From Bradyrhizobium betae (GTDB lineage Bacteria; Pseudomonadota; Alphaproteobacteria; Rhizobiales; Xanthobacteraceae): a stretch of 64,000 bases of DNA. The notes below the pieces were generated by a model, which was not told the origin of the DNA, ran no database searches, and was given only the letters and a program-made list of their open reading frames with translations. Position 1 is the stretch's first letter, and every line of letters starts with the position of its first letter. This document shows, piece after piece, positions 9,484-18,342 of the stretch. The stretch lies in NCBI RefSeq assembly GCF_004123905.1, contig NZ_MZXW01000054.1, positions 186,001 to 250,000 on the forward strand. The letters are read 5' to 3'. The translations under genes were made by a program, and so were the position numbers.

Positions 9484-11092
9484 GAAGCTCATCCTCGCCC
9501 ATTTCTGGCTGGCTTTCGCCGTTTTCGGCTTCGCGCTCACGCTCGGCGCCTGGCAGATGTTCATCCGCAGCCCGATCGGGACGTGGCTGTCCAATCCCGA
9601 GCTCTATTACCGTTCGTTGACCGCGCACGGCACCGTGATGGGTTACGTGTTCCCGACGCTGGTCGCGATGGGCTTTGGCTATGCCATCAGCGAGTCCGCG
9701 CTGGAGCAGCGCCTGGTCGGCGTGCGCTGGGCCTGGGCCGGATTCTGGCTCATCGTCGCCGGCAGCATCATGGCGATGGTCCCGATCGCGCTCGGCCGCG
9801 CCTCGGTGCTCTACACGTTCTATCCGCCGCTGATCGGCAACGTCTTCTACTATCTCGGCGTCGTGCTGGTCGTGGTCGGCTCGTGGATCTGGGTCGCGCT
9901 GATGTCGGTCAATCTGCGTGTTTGGCGCAAGGCCCATCCCGGTGCGCCGGTGCCGCTCGCCATGTTCGCCAATGTCGCGGGCTCCTATCTCTGGGCCTGG
10001 ACCGCAGTCGGCGCCGCGCTCGAATTGCTGCTCCAGATCATCCCCGTTGCGGCAGGGCTGAAAAACACAATCGATGCCGGCCTCGCCCGCGTGTTCTTCT
10101 CCTGGACGCTGCACGCCATCGTCTATTTCTGGCTGATGCCGACCTACATCGCCTATTACACCATCGTACCGCGCGCGATCGGCGGCCGGGTCTATTCCGA
10201 CAGCATGGCGCGGATTTCCTTCATCCTGTTCCTGGTGGTGGCGATGCCGATCGGCATGCACCACACTTTTGCCGATCCGCAGGTCGGCGCCGGCTTCAAG
10301 TTCGTCCATTCGGCCTTCACGGCGCTGGTCGCGCTGCCGACGCTGCTGACCGTGTTCACGATCTGCGCTTCGATCGAGATTGCCGCGCGCCTGCGTGGTG
10401 GCCGCGGGATGTTCGGCTGGACCAGGGCCCTGCCCTGGGATAATCCGATGATGCTGGCGCTGGCGTTCTCGTTCGTGATGCTCGGCTTTGGCGGCGCCGG
10501 CGGCCTCATCAACATGAGCTATCAGCTCGATGCCTCCATCCACAACACGCAGTGGATCACGGGCCATTTCCACCTGATTTTTGGTGGCGCCATCGTGATC
10601 ATGTACTTTGCCATCGCCTATGATCTGTGGCCGCATCTGACCGGACGCGAGTTGATCGATATCCGCCTGATCCGCACCCAGCTCTGGCTGTGGTTCATCG
10701 GCATGATCGTCACCACCTTCCCTTGGCATTGGGTCGGCATCTTGGGCATGCCGCGCCGGATGGCCTATTTCGACTTCGGCGATCCCGCGATCGCGCCGCA
10801 GGCGCTCTCCGTCACCTTCTCGGCGATCGGCGGCTTCATCCTGCTGACCTCGGGCATCATGTTCATCGTCGTTCTGGCTCGTGGCATGCGTGCGCCTCTG
10901 GTCGATGCGGGCCCATATCGCTTTGCCATTGCCGTGCATCAGCCGACCACCGTTCCGGTTGCGCTCAACACCCATGCGCTGTGGGTGGCGCTGATGATCG
11001 TTCTCACCCTCACGAATTACGGCTACCCAATCCTGACGCTGGCAACGACTGAGGGCACCTCGGTGCCGGCCGTCTATGTGGGAGCGCAGTGA
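9470..11092 (+). CDS. Cytochrome c oxidase subunit I, ba3/B-family heme-copper oxygen reductase
   Basis: This is the catalytic subunit that reduces oxygen to water and pumps protons in the inner membrane. The 540-residue polytopic protein has the low-spin heme ligands His53 (TAHGTVMGY) and His368, the high-spin heme ligand His366 (ITGHFH), and CuB ligands His215, His264 and His265. Tyr219, four residues after His215 in HAIVYF, is the expected cross-linked tyrosine. The HAIVYFWLMPTY pattern resembles ba3 rather than aa3 enzymes. Start is GTG 9470 with GGGAGG 7 bases upstream. Confidence 0.95.
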   Translation: MLANRKLILAHFWLAFAVFGFALTLGAWQMFIRSPIGTWLSNPELYYRSLTAHGTVMGYVFPTLVAMGFGYAISESALEQRLVGVRWAWAGFWLIVAGSIMAMVPIALGRASVLYTFYPPLIGNVFYYLGVVLVVVGSWIWVALMSVNLRVWRKAHPGAPVPLAMFANVAGSYLWAWTAVGAALELLLQIIPVAAGLKNTIDAGLARVFFSWTLHAIVYFWLMPTYIAYYTIVPRAIGGRVYSDSMARISFILFLVVAMPIGMHHTFADPQVGAGFKFVHSAFTALVALPTLLTVFTICASIEIAARLRGGRGMFGWTRALPWDNPMMLALAFSFVMLGFGGAGGLINMSYQLDASIHNTQWITGHFHLIFGGAIVIMYFAIAYDLWPHLTGRELIDIRLIRTQLWLWFIGMIVTTFPWHWVGILGMPRRMAYFDFGDPAIAPQALSVTFSAIGGFILLTSGIMFIVVLARGMRAPLVDAGPYRFAIAVHQPTTVPVALNTHALWVALMIVLTLTNYGYPILTLATTEGTSVPAVYVGAQ

Positions 11093-11907
11093 TGAGCGCG
11101 CACGACCTCTTCACCCTCGGCAACCGCCATTTCAGGATTGGCGTCGGCGTCACCGCGGCGATCCTGATCGTGACCGCGATCACCGGCTTCATCGTGCTGC
11201 CCTTCGCCCAGCCCTGGGTCCAGTTCGCCAACGTCTGGGACGCGATCTGTAGCGCCGCCGGCGTGCCTCAGCGTGCGGCGAACGTCACGGCGCCGGAGCA
11301 GAGCAAGCGGCTGTCGGAGGTCGTGCTGACCTCACGCACGCTGTCGCGCCCGAGCCAGGAGGCAATCGGCCGCGGCGCGACGCTGGCGCAGCGTTGCGCC
11401 ATCTGCCACGGCCCGACCGGCATCAGCCGCGCGGACTCACCCAACCTCGCCGGCCAGTACGCGGCCGTGATCTACAAGGAGCTGCACGATTTCCGCTCCG
11501 GCGCGCGCACCAATGCGGTGATGTCGCCGTTCGCCGTCAATTTGACGGATCCGGAGATCGCCGATCTCTCGAACTATTACGCCTATCTGCCACGGCTGCC
11601 GGCCTATCACCCGACGCCGCAGCTTCCAAAACCCAACATCGTCATCTACGGCGCGCCGATGCGCGGCATCGCGCCCTGCGGCGCCTGCCATGGCAGTCTC
11701 GACAACAAGACCGGCAGCCCGTGGCTTGAGGGACAGTCCGAGGCCTACATGAAGGCGCAACTCCAAGCGTTTGCCTCAGGCGAGCGCCGCAACGACATCA
11801 GCCAGCAGATGCGCAACATCGCGCGCGCCATGACGCCGCAGGAGATCGAGGCCGCCGCGGCGTATTACGCCTCGCAGCCGTCGGATGTGGTGAAGGCGGT
11901 GGATTGA
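11092..11907 (+). CDS. Membrane-anchored di-heme cytochrome c
   Basis: Last gene of the oxidase operon. The 271-residue protein has an N-terminal membrane anchor (about 18-40, ending FIVLPFAQPW) that appears uncleaved, a linker, and two cytochrome c domains with CAICH near residue 102 and CGACH near residue 200. Each domain resembles half of cytochrome c4. It likely acts as the tethered immediate donor to CuA of subunit II. The ATG overlaps the subunit I stop by one base (TGATG); GGAG lies 7 bases upstream. Confidence 0.9.
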   Translation: MSAHDLFTLGNRHFRIGVGVTAAILIVTAITGFIVLPFAQPWVQFANVWDAICSAAGVPQRAANVTAPEQSKRLSEVVLTSRTLSRPSQEAIGRGATLAQRCAICHGPTGISRADSPNLAGQYAAVIYKELHDFRSGARTNAVMSPFAVNLTDPEIADLSNYYAYLPRLPAYHPTPQLPKPNIVIYGAPMRGIAPCGACHGSLDNKTGSPWLEGQSEAYMKAQLQAFASGERRNDISQQMRNIARAMTPQEIEAAAAYYASQPSDVVKAVD

Positions 11908-11917
11908 AGATGGTCGC

Positions 11918-12053
11918 GTACCCCGGACGCAGCGCAGCGCTCCATCAGCGGTGCGCTGCAGAGCCGGGGCCCATCTATTCGAGTGCGGAGTCTGCGGCCA
12001 TGGGTCCCGGCTCTGCGCAGCAACGCTACGCGTCGCAGCGCGTCCGGGACACG
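11918..12053. repeat. Imperfect palindromic intergenic repeat
   Basis: Left-arm elements CCCCGGACGCAGCGCAGC and GAGCCGGGGCCCAT recur in inverted order on the right as ATGGGTCCCGGCTCTGCG and GCGCGTCCGGGACACG, giving a long stem of about 130 bases. The element fills the convergent gap between the oxidase operon and the ratA/lipA pair, so it may act as a bidirectional transcript end. Repeats of this wording are typical of Bradyrhizobium intergenic DNA. Confidence 0.75.
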
Positions 12054-12067
12054 AGAGTTGCAATATC

Positions 12068-12538
12068 CTACGTCGACGCCAGCTTCGGCCGGCCGTAGAT
12101 CGCATCCGCACGCTTTTCGAACGCAATGGAGAACCGCGCAAACGCGGCATCGAACATCGAGCCCATCAGCATCGCCAGCATGCGGCTCTTGAAGTCATAG
12201 GCGAGGTAGAAACCGACGTCGCAGACGCCCTCACCTTTGGGCTCGAACGTCCAGCGATTTTCCAGATTACTGAACGGACCTTGCAGATATTCGACCAGGA
12301 TTTTCAGATTGACGCGGTCGAGCGTCACGCGGCTGGTGAAAGACTCTTTGACCAGCTTGAACGAGACCGTCATATCGGCGACCAGCACCTCGGTGCCGTC
12401 GGGCTTGGCCATGCGCTGGCGGATTTTCAGCGCGCTGCACAGCGGAACGAATTCCGGGTAGCGCTCGACGTCGGCGACCAGATCGAACATCTCGGACGCG
12501 CTGTGATCGACACGGCGCTTGCTCGAAAATTTGGGCAT
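12068..12538 (-). CDS. RatA/COQ10-family START-domain protein
   Basis: The 156-residue single-domain SRPBCC protein begins PKFSSKRRVDHSASEMFDLVADVERYPEFVPLC, the signature of the RatA/COQ10 family. In mitochondria and alphaproteobacteria the role is ubiquinone binding and respiration; the E. coli homologue RatA was described as a ribosome-association inhibitor. The quinone role is the likelier one here. The gene follows lipA with a 6-base gap, a common pairing in alphaproteobacteria. Confidence 0.9.
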   Translation of the reverse strand: MPKFSSKRRVDHSASEMFDLVADVERYPEFVPLCSALKIRQRMAKPDGTEVLVADMTVSFKLVKESFTSRVTLDRVNLKILVEYLQGPFSNLENRWTFEPKGEGVCDVGFYLAYDFKSRMLAMLMGSMFDAAFARFSIAFEKRADAIYGRPKLAST

Positions 12539-12544
12539 GGCGGT

Positions 12545-13501
12545 TCAGCGGGCCGTCGCGGCCCGCGCGGCCTTCAGTCTCGCAAAATCCTCGCCGGCAT
12601 GATGCGACGAGCGGGTGAGTGGGCTTGCCGACACCATCAGGAAGCCCTTGGTGTAGGCGACCTTTTCGTAGGACGAGAACTCGTCCGGCGGCACGTAGCG
12701 CATCACGGCGTGGTGCTTGCGGGTCGGCTGGAGATATTGGCCGATAGTGAGGAAGTCGACGTCGCCCGAACGCAGATCGTCCATCACCTGCTGCACCTCG
12801 TGGCGCTCCTCGCCGAGGCCGACCATGATGCCGGACTTGGTGAAGATGGTGGGATCGAGCTCCTTGACCCGCTGCAGCAGCCGGATCGAATGGAAATAGC
12901 GCGCGCCGGGCCGCACCGTGAGATAGCGCGACGGCACGGTCTCGAGATTGTGGTTGAAGACGTCTGGCCTTGCCGCAACGACGATTTCGAGCGCGCCTTC
13001 CTTGCGCAGGAAGTCCGGCGTCAGGATCTCGATCGTGGTCGAGGGGCACGCGGCCCGGATCGCACGGATGGTCTGGGCGAAGTGCTCGGCGCCGCCGTCG
13101 GCAAGGTCGTCGCGGTCGACGGAGGTGATGACGACGTGGGCGAGCCCCAGCTTGGCGACGGCCTCGGCGACATTCTCAGGCTCGGCCGCATCCAGCGCGT
13201 TGGGCATGCCGGTCTTGACGTTGCAGAAGGCGCAGGCACGGGTGCAGGTGTCACCCATGATCATGAAGGTCGCGTGCTTCTTGTCCCAGCACTCGCCAAT
13301 GTTCGGGCAGCCCGCCTCCTCGCACACCGTGTGCAGGCCGTTGGCGCGCACGATGTTGCGGGTGTCGGCATAGCCGCGGGTGTTGGGCGCGCGCACGCGA
13401 ATCCAGTCCGGCTTCGGCGGCGAAGCGGAGTCAGGGCGGTTCACCTTTTCGGGGTGACGGGGGCGCAATGGGTTCGAGATAGTGTCGACAATAACGACCA
13501 T
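12545..13501 (-). CDS. lipA: Lipoyl synthase
   Basis: This radical-SAM enzyme inserts two sulfurs into octanoyl groups to make lipoyl cofactor on 2-oxoacid dehydrogenases and the glycine cleavage H protein. The 318-residue protein carries both iron-sulfur motifs: the auxiliary CEEAGCPNIGEC and the radical-SAM CTRACAFC. Other family signatures are ATFMIMGDTCTR, TSVDRDDLADGG, NHNLETVPS and the C-terminal RSSHHAGE, which provides the conserved serine ligand. It is the upstream gene of the pair with the RatA/COQ10 gene. Confidence 0.97.
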   Translation of the reverse strand: MVVIVDTISNPLRPRHPEKVNRPDSASPPKPDWIRVRAPNTRGYADTRNIVRANGLHTVCEEAGCPNIGECWDKKHATFMIMGDTCTRACAFCNVKTGMPNALDAAEPENVAEAVAKLGLAHVVITSVDRDDLADGGAEHFAQTIRAIRAACPSTTIEILTPDFLRKEGALEIVVAARPDVFNHNLETVPSRYLTVRPGARYFHSIRLLQRVKELDPTIFTKSGIMVGLGEERHEVQQVMDDLRSGDVDFLTIGQYLQPTRKHHAVMRYVPPDEFSSYEKVAYTKGFLMVSASPLTRSSHHAGEDFARLKAARAATAR

Positions 13502-13631
13502 GGGCTGTCCGGTCTGTTCAGGTCCTACCTAGTCGGTCTGGCTGCCTGCCGCAACCCGGCTCGCGCTGCTTCAGGGAACATGGCAGATATGGGCAATATC
13601 CTGCTCTGTTCTCAGGCGATTCTCACCTCGA

Positions 13632-14234
13632 ATGGCTCCAGTCTCGAAAGCCTCCACACCCAGGCTCGGCAAACAGCTGAAGCGTGGCTTTTTCGGCCGC
13701 AGCGTCCGCGAGGTCGCGCACGATTTGATCGGTGCGACCATGCTGGTGGACGGCGTCGGCGGGATCATCGTCGAGGTCGAGGCCTATCATCATACCGAGC
13801 CGGCGGCGCACTCTTTCAACGGCCCGACGCCGCGGAACCAGATCATGTTCGGTCCGCCCGGCTTTGCCTATGTCTATCGCTCCTACGGCATCCATTGGTG
13901 CGTGAACTTCGTCTGCGAAGGGGAAGGCTCGGCCGCTGCCGTGCTGATCCGCGCGCTGGAGCCGACGCATGGTCTTGCGACAATGCGCCGCCGACGCCAT
14001 GCGGTCGATGTGCACGCGCTGTGCTCGGGCCCGGGCAAGCTGACCGAGGCGCTCGGCATCACCATCGCGCACAACACCCTGCCGCTGGATCGGCCGCCGA
14101 TCGCGCTGCACGCGCGGACCGAGGACGTCGAAGTCGCGACCGGCATCCGGATCGGCATCACCAAGGCGGTCGAGCTGCCCTGGCGCTACGGCGTCAGGGG
14201 CTCGAAATTCCTCAGCAAGCCGTTTCCGAAATAG
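13632..14234 (+). CDS. 3-methyladenine DNA glycosylase (AAG/MPG family)
   Basis: Base-excision repair enzyme that removes alkylated and deaminated purines. The 200-residue length is normal. Signatures include the catalytic region VEVEAYHHTEPAAHSFNGPTPRN, in which the first glutamates activate water, then MFGPPGFAYVYRSYGIHWCVNFVC, RALEPTHGL and the CSGPGKLTEALGI block. It is a single gene between divergent lipA and convergent valS. No strong ribosome site precedes the ATG; the frame start fits the family N-terminus. Confidence 0.93.
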   Translation: MAPVSKASTPRLGKQLKRGFFGRSVREVAHDLIGATMLVDGVGGIIVEVEAYHHTEPAAHSFNGPTPRNQIMFGPPGFAYVYRSYGIHWCVNFVCEGEGSAAAVLIRALEPTHGLATMRRRRHAVDVHALCSGPGKLTEALGITIAHNTLPLDRPPIALHARTEDVEVATGIRIGITKAVELPWRYGVRGSKFLSKPFPK

Positions 14235-14254
14235 GCCCAAGAGGCCCAAGAGGC

Positions 14255-17131
14255 TTAAGTGGCCTGCTTGAGCCGCTCCAGCGCCTCGAGCAGCTTGGCC
14301 TTGCGGGCCAGCGCGGCCTCGCGCTTTTCGCGCTCCTCCTCGACGACCTCCTCGGCCGCGTTGGCGACGAATTTCTCGTTGGCGAGCTTGGACTCGGCGC
14401 GCTTGATGTCGGCATCGGCCTTGCCGATCTCCTTGTCGAGACGGGTGCGCTCGGCGGCGACGTCGACCACGCCCTTCAGCGGCAACGCTGCCACCTCGCC
14501 GCGGACTAGGAGCTGAACCGCGCCATCGGGCGCACGGTCGGCGAAGGAGATGTCGGAGAGCCGCGCCATGCGCTTGATGACGTCGGTCCAGCGCGGCGCG
14601 CGCTCCTTCGTCTCGGCCGAGGCGCCCGCAAGCACCAGCGCAGTCAGCGTCGCGGGCGGGATGTTCATCTCCGCGCGCACCGAACGGATCTGGGTGACGA
14701 GATCGATCACCCAGCCAATCTCGGCTTCAGCCTTGGGATCGCTGAAGTCGGCATGGTCGAAGATCGGCATGATCAGGGCCGGCGAGATCAGCGGATCGGT
14801 CGGCCCGGCCGCCGCCGCGAGCATCGCGAGTTGCTCCGGCGTCGGCTGGGACGGCTTCAGCGGCCACTCTGCCAGCGCGAGCAGGCCGTCGCGCTTGGCC
14901 GTCACTTCCCACAGCTCTTCGGTGATGAAGGGCATGAAGGGGTGCAGCAGCTTCAAAATCTCGTCGCGCGCCCAGGCCACCATGGCGCGGGTTTCGGCCC
15001 TGAGCGGACCGTCTGCGCCGAGGAGCGCAGGCTTTGCGAGTTCGACATACCAGTCACAATAGATGTTCAGGACGAACCGATACATCGCACTCGCGGCTTC
15101 GTTGAAGCTATGCGCTTCAAGCGCCTCCGTCACCTCGCGCGTGGCCTCCGCGGCCTTGTGTGCGATCCAGCGATTCAGCGGCTCCTTGGCTTTCGCCGGC
15201 TCAAAACCTTCCGGTACGACGCACTCGTTCATCTCGGCGAAGCGGCAGGAATTCCAGAGCTTGGTCGCGAAATTGCGATTGATCTCGACAAGCTGCGACG
15301 ACAGCTTGATGTCATGCGTGTGCGCCGCCTCGCGGGCCAACGCAAAGCGGAGAGCATCCGCGCCGTATTCGTCGATCAGGTTGAGCGGATCGATGACGTT
15401 GCCCTTCGACTTCGACATCTTGGCGCCCTTCTCGTCACGGACGAGGCGGTGGATGTAGACCGTCGAGAACGGCGCCTCCTTCATGAAGTGAAGGCCCATC
15501 ATCATCATGCGGGCAACCCAGAAGAAGATGATGTCCCAGCCTGTGACCAGCACATTGGTCGGATAGTAACGCTTCACCTCCGGCGCATCTTCCGGCCAGC
15601 CGAGCGTCGAGAACGGCCACAGCGCCGAGGAGAACCAGGTGTCGAGCACGTCCTCGTCGCGCGTGATGAAGCCTTCGCGCTTGTTGCGGTCGAGCGCCAT
15701 CTCGCGGCCCTGCTCGGCCGTGATGACCTCCTGCTCGACGTAATAGCCGAGCGCGTGGCTGACGGCCTCTTCCTCGGTCTCGGCGACGAACACCTTTCCG
15801 TCGGGGCCGTACCAGGCCGGGATCTGATGGCCCCACCAGAGTTGGCGCGAGATGCACCAGGGCTGGATGTTCTCCATCCACTCGAAATAGGTCTTTTCCC
15901 AGTTCTTCGGCACGAAGGTCGTTTCGCCCGAGCGCACCGCCGCGATCGCCGGCTTCGCCAGCGTCTTGGCATCGACGTACCACTGGTCGGTCAAATACGG
16001 CTCGATCACCGTGCCGGAGCGGTCGCCATGCGGCACCGTGTGGGTATGCGGCTCGATCCGCTCGACGAAGCCGAACGATTCCAGCCGCTCGACGATGCGC
16101 TTGCGCGCCGCGAAGCGGTCGACCTTGTTGAACTCCTCGGCGAATTGCGAGGCGCCTTCCGGGAGGTCGCGCAGATAATCCTCGTTGTCGACGAGATCGA
16201 GGCAGCCTTCCTTGTCGAGCACGCTGATGCGGCGCAGGCCGTGGCGATTGCCGACCTCGAAATCGTTGAAGTCGTGCGCCGGCGTCACCTTGACCGCGCC
16301 CGAACCCTTCTCCGGATCGGAATATTCGTCGGCAACGATCTTAATCTTGCGGCCGACCAGCGGCAGGATGATGTTCTTGCCGACGAGCTTCTGGTAGCGC
16401 TCGTCCTCGGGATGCACGGCGACGCCGGTATCGCCGAGCATGGTCTCGGGGCGCGTGGTGGCGACGACGATGAAGCTCGAGGGATCCTCGGGGCTGAAAG
16501 TCTTGCCCTCGATCGGATAGCGCAGATACCACAGGTGGCTCTTGACCTCGGTCTGCTGCACTTCGAGATCGGAGATCGCGGTCAAGAGCTTGGTGTCCCA
16601 ATTCACCAGCCGCTTGTCCTTGTAGATCAGGCCATCACGGTGCAGCTCGACGAACACCTTGACGACGGCCTTGGACAGGCCCTCGTCCATGGTGAAGCGC
16701 TCACGCGACCAATCGCAGGAGGCCCCGAGCCGCTTGAGCTGGTTGATGATGGTGTCGCCGCTCTCGGCCTTCCACTGCCAGACCCGCTCGAGAAACTTCT
16801 CGCGGCCCATCTCGCGGCGGCCGGGCTGCTGGCGCTCCATCAGCTGGCGCTCGACCACCATCTGGGTGGCGATGCCGGCATGGTCGGTACCGGGCTGCCA
16901 CAACACGTCGCGGCCGCGCATGCGCTCAAACCGGCACAGGATGTCCTGGAGCGTGTTGTTGAGGGCGTGGCCCATGTGCAGCGAGCCCGTCACGTTCGGC
17001 GGCGGGATCACGATGGTAAAGGGCACGGCGTCGCGGCGGTCGGGGCGGCCGGCCTTGAAGGCAAGACTGTCCTCCCACACCACGGACATGCGGGCTTCGA
17101 TATCGGCGGGCTGGTAATTTTTTTCGATCAT
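14255..17131 (-). CDS. valS: Valyl-tRNA synthetase
   Basis: Class I aminoacyl-tRNA synthetase charging tRNA-Val. It has 958 residues. The ATP-binding HIGH-type motif is HMGH at residues 52-55 (PPPNVTGSLHMGHAL) and KMSKS lies near residue 570. Editing and anticodon-binding domains follow in normal order, and the last 70 or so residues form the basic/acidic coiled-coil tail (EKREAALARKAKLLEALERLK) that contacts tRNA. It is preceded by popZ on the same strand with a 129-base gap. The very long plus-strand frames antisense to it are codon-bias shadows. Confidence 0.98.
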   Translation of the reverse strand: MIEKNYQPADIEARMSVVWEDSLAFKAGRPDRRDAVPFTIVIPPPNVTGSLHMGHALNNTLQDILCRFERMRGRDVLWQPGTDHAGIATQMVVERQLMERQQPGRREMGREKFLERVWQWKAESGDTIINQLKRLGASCDWSRERFTMDEGLSKAVVKVFVELHRDGLIYKDKRLVNWDTKLLTAISDLEVQQTEVKSHLWYLRYPIEGKTFSPEDPSSFIVVATTRPETMLGDTGVAVHPEDERYQKLVGKNIILPLVGRKIKIVADEYSDPEKGSGAVKVTPAHDFNDFEVGNRHGLRRISVLDKEGCLDLVDNEDYLRDLPEGASQFAEEFNKVDRFAARKRIVERLESFGFVERIEPHTHTVPHGDRSGTVIEPYLTDQWYVDAKTLAKPAIAAVRSGETTFVPKNWEKTYFEWMENIQPWCISRQLWWGHQIPAWYGPDGKVFVAETEEEAVSHALGYYVEQEVITAEQGREMALDRNKREGFITRDEDVLDTWFSSALWPFSTLGWPEDAPEVKRYYPTNVLVTGWDIIFFWVARMMMMGLHFMKEAPFSTVYIHRLVRDEKGAKMSKSKGNVIDPLNLIDEYGADALRFALAREAAHTHDIKLSSQLVEINRNFATKLWNSCRFAEMNECVVPEGFEPAKAKEPLNRWIAHKAAEATREVTEALEAHSFNEAASAMYRFVLNIYCDWYVELAKPALLGADGPLRAETRAMVAWARDEILKLLHPFMPFITEELWEVTAKRDGLLALAEWPLKPSQPTPEQLAMLAAAAGPTDPLISPALIMPIFDHADFSDPKAEAEIGWVIDLVTQIRSVRAEMNIPPATLTALVLAGASAETKERAPRWTDVIKRMARLSDISFADRAPDGAVQLLVRGEVAALPLKGVVDVAAERTRLDKEIGKADADIKRAESKLANEKFVANAAEEVVEEEREKREAALARKAKLLEALERLKQAT

Positions 17132-17260
17132 GGGGCTGCTAGAAAGCCGCGCGCGGGGCTCAAGTCAACGGAAAGCTCAGCGGCAATAAGGCTTTCCGGC
17201 CCGACCGGCAGGTCGAATATGACGGAGAAGCAGGGCTTTATCGGGCCCGCACGGCCTGGT

Positions 17261-18037
17261 TCAGCGCCCGCCGCGCGAGACCCGCTCGATTTCGGCCTTC
17301 ACGATGCGTTCAACCAGGCCCGGCAAATTGTCGTCGAGCCAGGATTTCAGCATCGGGCGCAGCATCTCCTTGACCAGATCCTCCAGCGTCCGCGCGTTGC
17401 TGCTGAGCACCGTATGGGCCAGGGAGTTGAAGGCCGATTCGACCGCAGAGACCGTCGATTGCGCCAGGATCGGCTGCTGCGGCGGCAATGGCGCGGCATC
17501 GAAATCCACCGGTGCATAGGACGGTGGCGGCGTGGGGCGCGGCGGCGGCGCTTCGGCGAATTCGAGATCGTCGCGCGGCTCGACCCTGCGGAAGCTTGGC
17601 GGCGGCGGGGCCGGTGTCGGCTCCGGGTCCATGGCCATCTCGTCGGTCAATTCGAGGACGTCGGGCTCGGGCTCCGGCTCGGGTTCCGGCACTCGGACCT
17701 CGGGCGCAGTCGTGGCTGTGTCGAGCCCCGCCAGCAGCGCGTCGATGTCGTCCTGGTTGTTGGATGCATCCACCGCAGGCGCGGGTGACGGCGGCGCCGG
17801 AGCGGGCTTTGCGGCCGGCGGTGGCGCGGGCTTTTCGGCGACAGGCTTGGCGGCGGCAACCTTGGAGGGTGGAATGTCGTTCATCGCCTGCGGCTTTGGT
17901 GCGGGCGCCGCGGCAGCTGGCGCGGGCTTTGCGGCCTCTGCCGGCGGCGGCTTGGCCTCATCGTCGGCAATGATGCGCCGGATCGAGGCCAGAATCTCCT
18001 CCATCGAGGGTTCTGTGACCTTTGCTGGCTGCGTCAT
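17261..18037 (-). CDS. popZ: PopZ-like polar organising protein (DUF2497)
   Basis: PopZ self-assembles at cell poles and anchors the ParB-parS centromere in Caulobacter and relatives. The 258-residue protein has the expected three-part layout: a short N-terminal helix (EPSMEEILASIRRIIADDE, residues 9-27), a long disordered Pro/Ala/Glu-rich middle (about 28-185), and C-terminal oligomerisation helices with LKSWLDDNLPGLVERIVKAEIERVSR. I chose the ATG at 18037, with GGAG six bases upstream; a GTG four codons earlier is the alternative. Confidence 0.9.
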   Translation of the reverse strand: MTQPAKVTEPSMEEILASIRRIIADDEAKPPPAEAAKPAPAAAAPAPKPQAMNDIPPSKVAAAKPVAEKPAPPPAAKPAPAPPSPAPAVDASNNQDDIDALLAGLDTATTAPEVRVPEPEPEPEPDVLELTDEMAMDPEPTPAPPPPSFRRVEPRDDLEFAEAPPPRPTPPPSYAPVDFDAAPLPPQQPILAQSTVSAVESAFNSLAHTVLSSNARTLEDLVKEMLRPMLKSWLDDNLPGLVERIVKAEIERVSRGGR

Positions 18038-18296
18038 CTCCGACTCCACATCATCAACGCCCTCGCATGCGTTGTTTTACACCAAGCACGACAGGATTGG
18101 CCGGTTCCGGACGGACGCCTCGACATTTTCGTCGCGGCGGCCCGACTTGTCCCCAGTTCACGGCTCAACGTGCAGCGGTGCGCCCCTGCCCTCGGCACTC
18201 AAGCTTTACGCACACGACATCAGGCGCGGGGCGAATCGACCCGCATCTTCTTGGCAAGGCTATGTCAGGGATTTTGATGAATGCAAGCAAAGCGCT

Positions 18297-18326
18297 GGTC
18301 GGCCTCGGCTGTTGGCGAGGCCGACC
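18297..18326 (-). terminator. Hairpin downstream of the TolC-family gene
   Basis: An 11-bp perfect stem (GGTCGGCCTCG / CGAGGCCGACC) with an 8-base loop lies just after the stop of the TolC-type gene. Only a weak T-rich stretch follows on the minus strand, so it may end transcription or protect the 3' end. Confidence 0.6.
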
Positions 18327-18342
18327 GGATCACTACGGGACT

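Noticed and set aside
11951..14509. 852-residue plus-strand frame over ratA, lipA and mpg
   Set aside because: It crosses three clear genes on both strands and has no family features.
14753..17788. 1011-residue plus-strand frame antisense to valS and popZ
   Set aside because: It is Arg/His/Asp-rich without any recognisable motif, a typical shadow caused by GC-rich third positions of the sense gene.
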